Shown piece after piece: positions 6,221 to 9,478 of a stretch of 9,478 nt of DNA (the stretch's first letter is position 1; the number at the start of each line of letters is the position of its first letter). The stretch is from Alphaproteobacteria bacterium. Its GTDB lineage: Bacteria; Pseudomonadota; Alphaproteobacteria; Micavibrionales; UBA1664. Both the position numbers and the translations under genes were made by a program. The stretch covers positions 1-9,478 of the forward strand of contig JAGWXJ010000069.1 of NCBI GenBank assembly GCA_018969935.1. The letters run 5' to 3'. The notes beneath the pieces are model-generated. The model was given only the letters and a program-made list of their open reading frames with translations. It made no database searches and was not told the DNA's origin.

Positions 6221-8440
6221 ATGCTTCAAAGCGCAACACCAGAAACCGGCACCAAAACGCCCGCCATCCCCACCGTACCGGAGGTGGAACGCGCGCTGCT
6301 GGACAAGCTGACCTACCTCGCCGCGGCCGACCTTGCGACCGTAGAAAAGGCGATCGCCTACGCACGCCTGAAGCACGCAGCCCAGACCCGTTCCTCGGGT
6401 GAGCCCTATTACACCCATCCGGTCGAGGTCGCGGGCATCATCGCCGACATGAACCTCGATCTGGCGACCATCCTCACCGCCATCCTCCACGATACCGTCG
6501 AGGATACGGACGCAACACTGGAGGACGTCGAAAAGAATTTCGGCGCCGATGTAGCCCAACTCGTCGATGGCGTATCCAAACTCTCCAAAATCGAAAGCAA
6601 AACGGTAGAAGGCAAACAGGCCGAAAACTTCCGCAAGCTCGTGCTTGCAATGTCGGAGGATATCCGCGTCCTGCTGGTCAAGCTGGCTGACCGCCTGCAC
6701 AACATGCGCACCCTGCACCATGTGCCGAAAATCGAAAAACGCCAGCGCATCGCAGCCGAAACACTGGAAATTTACGCCCCCTTGGCCGAGCGTGTGGGCG
6801 TCCACGCCATCAAGGAGGAACTGGAGGATTTGTCCTTCGGCCACCTGAAACCCGAAGCGCGTGAATCCATCACCGCCCGCCTGTCCTTCCTGCGTTCGGA
6901 AGGCACCGATGTGGTGGACGATATCATCCAGCACCTTACAAAAATCCTGAAGGATGCAGGCATCAACGCCGATATCTCGGGCCGCGAAAAAACGCGCTAC
7001 TCCATCTGGAAGAAGATGCAGCGCAAGAACGTCGCGTTCGAACAACTCTCCGACATCATGGCCTTCCGCGTGGTCGTGGGCACGGTAGCCGAATGCTATC
7101 ACGTCCTCGGTGTCATCCATTCGGCCTTCCCGACGGTGCCGGGCCGCTTCAAGGATTATATTTCAACGCCCAAACCCAACGGTTACAAATCCATCCACAC
7201 AACCGTTCTCGGTCCCCACAACCAGCGTATCGAAATCCAGATCCGCACAAAGGAAATGCACGAGGAAGCGGATCTCGGTGTCGCCGCGCACTGGGCCTAC
7301 AAATCGGGCAAAGGTGCCGCCGCCGAGGACCTCAAGAAATTCCGCTGGCTGCGTGACCTTCTGGATATTCTGGACGCCGATAAAAAACCGGAAGATTTCC
7401 TCGAAAACACGAAGCTCTCGCTCTTTCAGGATATGGTCTATTGCTTCACCCCCAAGGGTGACGTCATCGAGCTTCCCAACGGCGCAACACCGATTGACTT
7501 CGCGTACTCCATCCACTCCAACGTGGGTGACCGCACGGTATCGGCCAAAATCAACGGCCGCATCGCGCCCCTCAACTCCAAGCTTGCAAATGGCGATCAG
7601 GTTGAAATCCTGACCCAGAAAAACCAGACGCCCTCCCCCACGTGGGAACGCTTTGTGGTAACAGGCAAAGCCAAATCGGCCATCCGCCGTTTCATCCGTA
7701 TCCAGCAGCGTGACCAGTACATCCAGCTTGGCCGCGCCATGATGCAGAAAATCTTCAAGGCCGAGGGCTACGATTATATCGACAAGGCCCTCCAGCCCAT
7801 CGTCGGCCAGTTCAAAACCGAAAACCTTGATGATGTCTTCGCAGGCATCGGACAAGGCAACTTGGCCGCGCGCGAGATATTCAAAATCCTGTTCCCCAGC
7901 CACAGATCCGATACCGCGGCAGCCCAGCAAAAGAAAATCCAGCCGCTGGCCGACCCGTTCGACAAAGCCAAAAAAAGCGGCGCGGCGCTCCCCATCAAGG
8001 GCCTTATTCCCGGAATGGCCGTCCATTACGCACGGTGCTGCCACCCCCTTCCGGGCGACCGCATCGTGGGTATCGTAACGACAGGCAAGGGCGTCACCGT
8101 CCACACCATTGACTGCGAAACTCTGGAAACCTTCGCCGATACGCCCGAACGCTGGCTGGATGTGTCATGGAACGACGGCTCAGAGCAAACGAAGGAAATT
8201 CAGGTAGGCCGCCTCAACATCACCATCACCAACGAACCAGGGTCGCTGGCCAACCTCTCGACGGTCATTGCCAAAAACGGCGGCAACATTACCAACCTCA
8301 AAATCACCAACCGCTCGACCGATTTCTGGGACATGTTCGTGGATGTCGGCGTGGCCGATACCAAACATCTTTCAAACGTCATGGCAGCCCTCAGGGCCAC
8401 CGCTTGCGTACTCTCGGTTGAACGTGCGCGCGGCCGCTAA
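6221..8440 (+). CDS. rsh: Bifunctional (p)ppGpp synthetase/hydrolase (RelA/SpoT homologue)
   Basis: This enzyme makes (p)ppGpp from ATP and GTP/GDP and degrades it, controlling the stringent response. The protein has 739 residues, usual for long RSH enzymes, with all domains in order. The HD hydrolase domain has THP (65-67), HDTVEDT (90-96) and LADRLHNMRT (155-164), so the metal site looks intact. The synthetase domain has GREKTRYSIWKKM (254-266), GRFKDYISTPKPNGYKSIHT (308-327) and IEIQIRT (337-343). The RFKD sequence is the RxKD motif of bifunctional enzymes rather than the ExDD motif of synthetase-only RelA. A TGS domain lies at about 403-465, the conserved CCHPLPGD (606-613) in the linker, and a C-terminal ACT domain at about 664-735. 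No Shine-Dalgarno precedes the ATG at 6221 and no better start exists in frame. It may be called relA or spoT in related genomes. Confidence 0.95.
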   Translation: MLQSATPETGTKTPAIPTVPEVERALLDKLTYLAAADLATVEKAIAYARLKHAAQTRSSGEPYYTHPVEVAGIIADMNLDLATILTAILHDTVEDTDATLEDVEKNFGADVAQLVDGVSKLSKIESKTVEGKQAENFRKLVLAMSEDIRVLLVKLADRLHNMRTLHHVPKIEKRQRIAAETLEIYAPLAERVGVHAIKEELEDLSFGHLKPEARESITARLSFLRSEGTDVVDDIIQHLTKILKDAGINADISGREKTRYSIWKKMQRKNVAFEQLSDIMAFRVVVGTVAECYHVLGVIHSAFPTVPGRFKDYISTPKPNGYKSIHTTVLGPHNQRIEIQIRTKEMHEEADLGVAAHWAYKSGKGAAAEDLKKFRWLRDLLDILDADKKPEDFLENTKLSLFQDMVYCFTPKGDVIELPNGATPIDFAYSIHSNVGDRTVSAKINGRIAPLNSKLANGDQVEILTQKNQTPSPTWERFVVTGKAKSAIRRFIRIQQRDQYIQLGRAMMQKIFKAEGYDYIDKALQPIVGQFKTENLDDVFAGIGQGNLAAREIFKILFPSHRSDTAAAQQKKIQPLADPFDKAKKSGAALPIKGLIPGMAVHYARCCHPLPGDRIVGIVTTGKGVTVHTIDCETLETFADTPERWLDVSWNDGSEQTKEIQVGRLNITITNEPGSLANLSTVIAKNGGNITNLKITNRSTDFWDMFVDVGVADTKHLSNVMAALRATACVLSVERARGR

Positions 8441-8483
8441 AAACTTCCGGTCTGGCTGAAAAAGGGGTATAAATAGGCATATC

Positions 8484-8512
8484 AAACGGGCGCATTGCGC
8501 CCTGTTTTTTTT
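8484..8512 (+). terminator. Intrinsic terminator of rsh
   Basis: GGGCGC (8488-8493) pairs with GCGCCC (8497-8502) around an ATT loop. AAAC (8484-8487) can pair with GTTT (8504-8507) past a bulged T, and eight T residues follow (8505-8512). It lies about 45 nt after the rsh stop codon. Confidence 0.88.
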
Positions 8513-8578
8513 AAGGCCGGAAAAATATTCAAACAAACTGATAGGGGTATTTTTTTACAAAGGATTCCAGTTGGTTAC

Positions 8579-8612
8579 AAAAAAACAGGGCGCCCGAAGG
8601 CGCCCCTTTTTA
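8579..8612 (-). terminator. Terminator of the minus-strand small gene, possibly bidirectional
   Basis: GGGCGCC (8588-8594) pairs with GGCGCCC (8599-8605) around a CGAA tetraloop; on the minus strand the loop reads TTCG, a very stable tetraloop. On the minus strand the hairpin is followed by CTG and a run of seven U. On the plus strand it is followed by five T residues (8607-8611), so it can also back up the rsh terminator. It starts 17 nt past the stop codon of the small minus-strand ORF. Confidence 0.85.
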
Positions 8613-8628
8613 TTCATCTGGCAATCAC

Positions 8629-8745
8629 TTAGCAACCGAGCGGTGCGAGCGGCAGATTGCTGCGCTCAAGCAGACGTGCCACATGAATTTGAATCTGGTG
8701 CAGGCTGCGGCGCTGTCGGCGTGCGGGGGATTTTTTACGTTTCAT
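8629..8745 (-). CDS. Small arginine/lysine-rich protein of 38 residues, family not recognised
   Basis: The ORF runs from ATG at 8745-8743 to TAA at 8631-8629. Seen directly: the ATG is preceded by AAGGAG at 6 nt spacing, the best Shine-Dalgarno in the window, and a strong terminator hairpin follows the stop. The protein begins MKRKKSPARRQRRS, then IQIHVARLLERSNLP, and ends LAPLGC. It has ten Lys/Arg and a single acidic residue (Glu27). Residues 15-28 could form a short amphipathic helix. There is no signal peptide or membrane segment. Codon use resembles the neighbouring genes. The position, between rsh and the DUF2062 gene and pointing towards rsh, suggests an independent unit. The basic N-terminus could bind nucleic acid or ribosomes, but this is only inference from charge. 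The alternative is a short peptide encoded on a regulatory RNA. I am fairly confident that it is translated and have no view on function. Confidence 0.7.
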   Translation of the reverse strand: MKRKKSPARRQRRSLHQIQIHVARLLERSNLPLAPLGC

Positions 8746-8751
8746 GGTGAA

Positions 8752-8757
8752 CTCCTT
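8752..8757 (-). promoter_or_regulatory. Strong ribosome binding site of the 38-residue ORF
   Basis: On the minus strand the sequence reads AAAAAGGAGTTCACCATG. The AAGGAG core lies 6 nt before the ATG, close to the ideal distance. This is the main evidence that the short frame is a real gene. Confidence 0.75.
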
Positions 8758-8768
8758 TTTGTTCTGAT

Positions 8769-8797
8769 TTGATTGGCCCAGAACTTAAGCGTAGTAT
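8769..8797 (+). promoter_or_regulatory. Candidate promoter of the DUF2062-acpS unit
   Basis: TTGATT (8769-8774) and TAGTAT (8792-8797) are separated by exactly 17 nt, each matching the sigma-70 consensus at 4 of 6 positions. Transcription would begin near 8805, giving a leader of about 80 nt before the ATG at 8883. Confidence 0.3.
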
Positions 8798-8820
8798 CCG
8801 CCCACCTAACGGCAGGTTAA
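8793..8820 (-). promoter_or_regulatory. Candidate promoter of the 38-residue ORF
   Basis: On the minus strand TTAACC (8820-8815) and GATACT (8798-8793) are separated by 16 nt, each 4 of 6 to consensus. The -10 box overlaps that of the opposing candidate promoter, which would make the two mutually exclusive. The sequence match is weak. Confidence 0.25.
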
Positions 8821-8882
8821 ATAAACCGCCAATTTTAGCCATTTGGCCGAAACCCTGCCATGCAAGAAACGCATACCGGAAC

Positions 8883-9416
8883 ATGTTTAAATCGCACAAG
8901 AGTAAAAAAATATCGTTTTATTTCAAAGAGTTAATCTGGCCCCACATGGGCTGGAAGCGCACTTTGAAATACTACTCGCTTCGCCTGTTGCGGCTTTCCG
9001 CCGCAGCACAGGGTGTCGCCCGCGGGCTTGCCTGCGGCGTCACGGTTTCGTTCTTTCCGGTATTCGGTGTCCACACCCTTGCGGCAGCGGGCATGGCGTT
9101 GATAACCCGCTCGAATATTTTCGCGGCAACATTAGGCGCGCTTATGTTCCCGCCGGTGCTTCTCCCCTTCATTTTCTCGTTGGATTTCTGGGTCGGTAAC
9201 AAGCTGATGCAGCTTTTCGACATGCATATCTACTTGGCCACCCAGCCCGATGCCCCGCATTCCCGCGCGCTCGTACATAGCCTCGAAGGCTTTTTTATTC
9301 CGGCTCTCGTAGGGTGCCTCGTGCTCATGCCGCTTGTATGGCCCTTGGCCTATCTGGCGGCAAAAAAGGCGCTAACCTTGCTTCATCTCAAGCATCGGTC
9401 TAAAAAAGCCGGATGA
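8883..9416 (+). CDS. DUF2062 family membrane protein
   Basis: The protein has 177 residues and is predicted to lie in the inner membrane; the family's biochemical role is not established. A basic N-terminal segment (MFKSHKSKKI) is followed by LIWPHMGWKRTLKYY (17-31), matching the typical family start with WPxxGW. The core motif RGLACGVTVSFFPVFGVHT (47-65) corresponds to the family's glycine-rich F-x-P-x-x-G-x-H-T signature. Hydrophobic helices lie at about 52-75, 78-101 and 138-160, and the C-terminus is basic. I chose the ATG at 8883 because family proteins begin shortly before the WP motif; a TTG at 8769 in the same frame would add 38 residues unlike the family and without a good ribosome binding site. 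The only binding site seen for 8883 is a weak GGAA. The stop overlaps the acpS start by 4 nt (ATGA), suggesting a coupled operon. Confidence 0.88.
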   Translation: MFKSHKSKKISFYFKELIWPHMGWKRTLKYYSLRLLRLSAAAQGVARGLACGVTVSFFPVFGVHTLAAAGMALITRSNIFAATLGALMFPPVLLPFIFSLDFWVGNKLMQLFDMHIYLATQPDAPHSRALVHSLEGFFIPALVGCLVLMPLVWPLAYLAAKKALTLLHLKHRSKKAG

Positions 9417-9478
9417 TTATAGGAATTGGCGAGGATACCTGCGATATCCGCCGCATCCAAAAGGTGCTGGCGCATCAC
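9413..9478 (+). CDS. acpS: Holo-[acyl-carrier-protein] synthase, N-terminal 22 residues (3' end outside window)
   Basis: AcpS transfers the 4'-phosphopantetheine group from CoA to a serine of apo-ACP, activating it for fatty acid synthesis. The visible protein is MIIGIGEDTCDIRRIQKVLA followed by HH. It matches the family start MIxGIGxDxxxIxRI, including Asp8, a magnesium ligand in characterised AcpS enzymes. The ATG overlaps the TGA of the DUF2062 gene (ATGA at 9413-9416), so translation is probably coupled; no independent Shine-Dalgarno of quality is visible. Only the first sixth or so of the gene is in the window, but the motif is distinctive. Confidence 0.88.
   Translation, partial: MIIGIGEDTCDIRRIQKVLAHH

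Noticed and set aside
6200..7120. Minus-strand open frame (306 codons) opposite the rsh hydrolase domain
   Set aside because: Shadow of a strongly conserved gene, with a composition typical of antisense reading.
7163..8104. Long minus-strand open frame (313 codons) opposite rsh
   Set aside because: Antisense shadow of the conserved synthetase/TGS coding region; no recognisable family and no ribosome binding site of note.
8463..8550. AGGGGTAT repeated at 8463-8470 and 8543-8550
   Set aside because: An 8-nt direct repeat 80 nt apart in AT-rich spacer is easily expected by chance; no further copies seen.
8769..8882. Upstream TTG start for the DUF2062 protein
   Set aside because: The added 38 residues do not resemble the family N-terminus, and the region more plausibly holds divergent promoters.

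Overview
The window looks like chromosomal DNA of an alphaproteobacterium. The GC content is moderate to fairly high, and the gene order rpoZ–rsh … DUF2062–acpS, the LeuA sequence type and the chemoreceptors ending in a conserved '…FLQEIR(S/G)A' tail all fit that class. I cannot name the genus. No rRNA, tRNA, CRISPR array, transposase or phage gene was seen, so this is mostly housekeeping and signalling DNA rather than a mobile island.

Layout. (1) 2-811: the 3' part of leuA (2-isopropylmalate synthase), followed by a 176-nt AT-rich spacer with a 10-bp perfect inverted repeat. (2) 988-4940: two tandem methyl-accepting chemotaxis proteins. Each has two membrane segments, a HAMP domain and a signalling domain. 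Their periplasmic sensors differ completely, but from the end of HAMP to the stop codon they align without gaps, and the signalling-domain DNA is about 90% identical. Each gene ends in a good intrinsic terminator. (3) 4992-5621, minus strand: a family-5-type uracil-DNA glycosylase with four probable Fe-S cysteines, convergent with the second receptor and sharing its terminator. (4) 5737-8440: rpoZ (RNA polymerase omega) followed by a bifunctional (p)ppGpp synthetase/hydrolase (rsh). Omega forms part of a ppGpp binding site on proteobacterial RNA polymerase, so the pair links alarmone production to its target. A GC-rich hairpin lies between them. (5) 8441-8882: an intergenic region holding two convergent terminators and, on the minus strand, a small gene of 38 codons with an excellent ribosome binding site. 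(6) 8883 to the end: a DUF2062 membrane protein overlapping by 4 nt the start of acpS (holo-ACP synthase), which runs off the window.

The least explained item is the 38-residue, arginine-rich ORF at 8629-8745 on the minus strand. It has a near-consensus Shine-Dalgarno, a plausible promoter and its own terminator, and I recognise no family. The tandem receptors are the second most interesting item: a shared output module coupled to two different sensors, with DNA similarity that suggests recent duplication or gene conversion.
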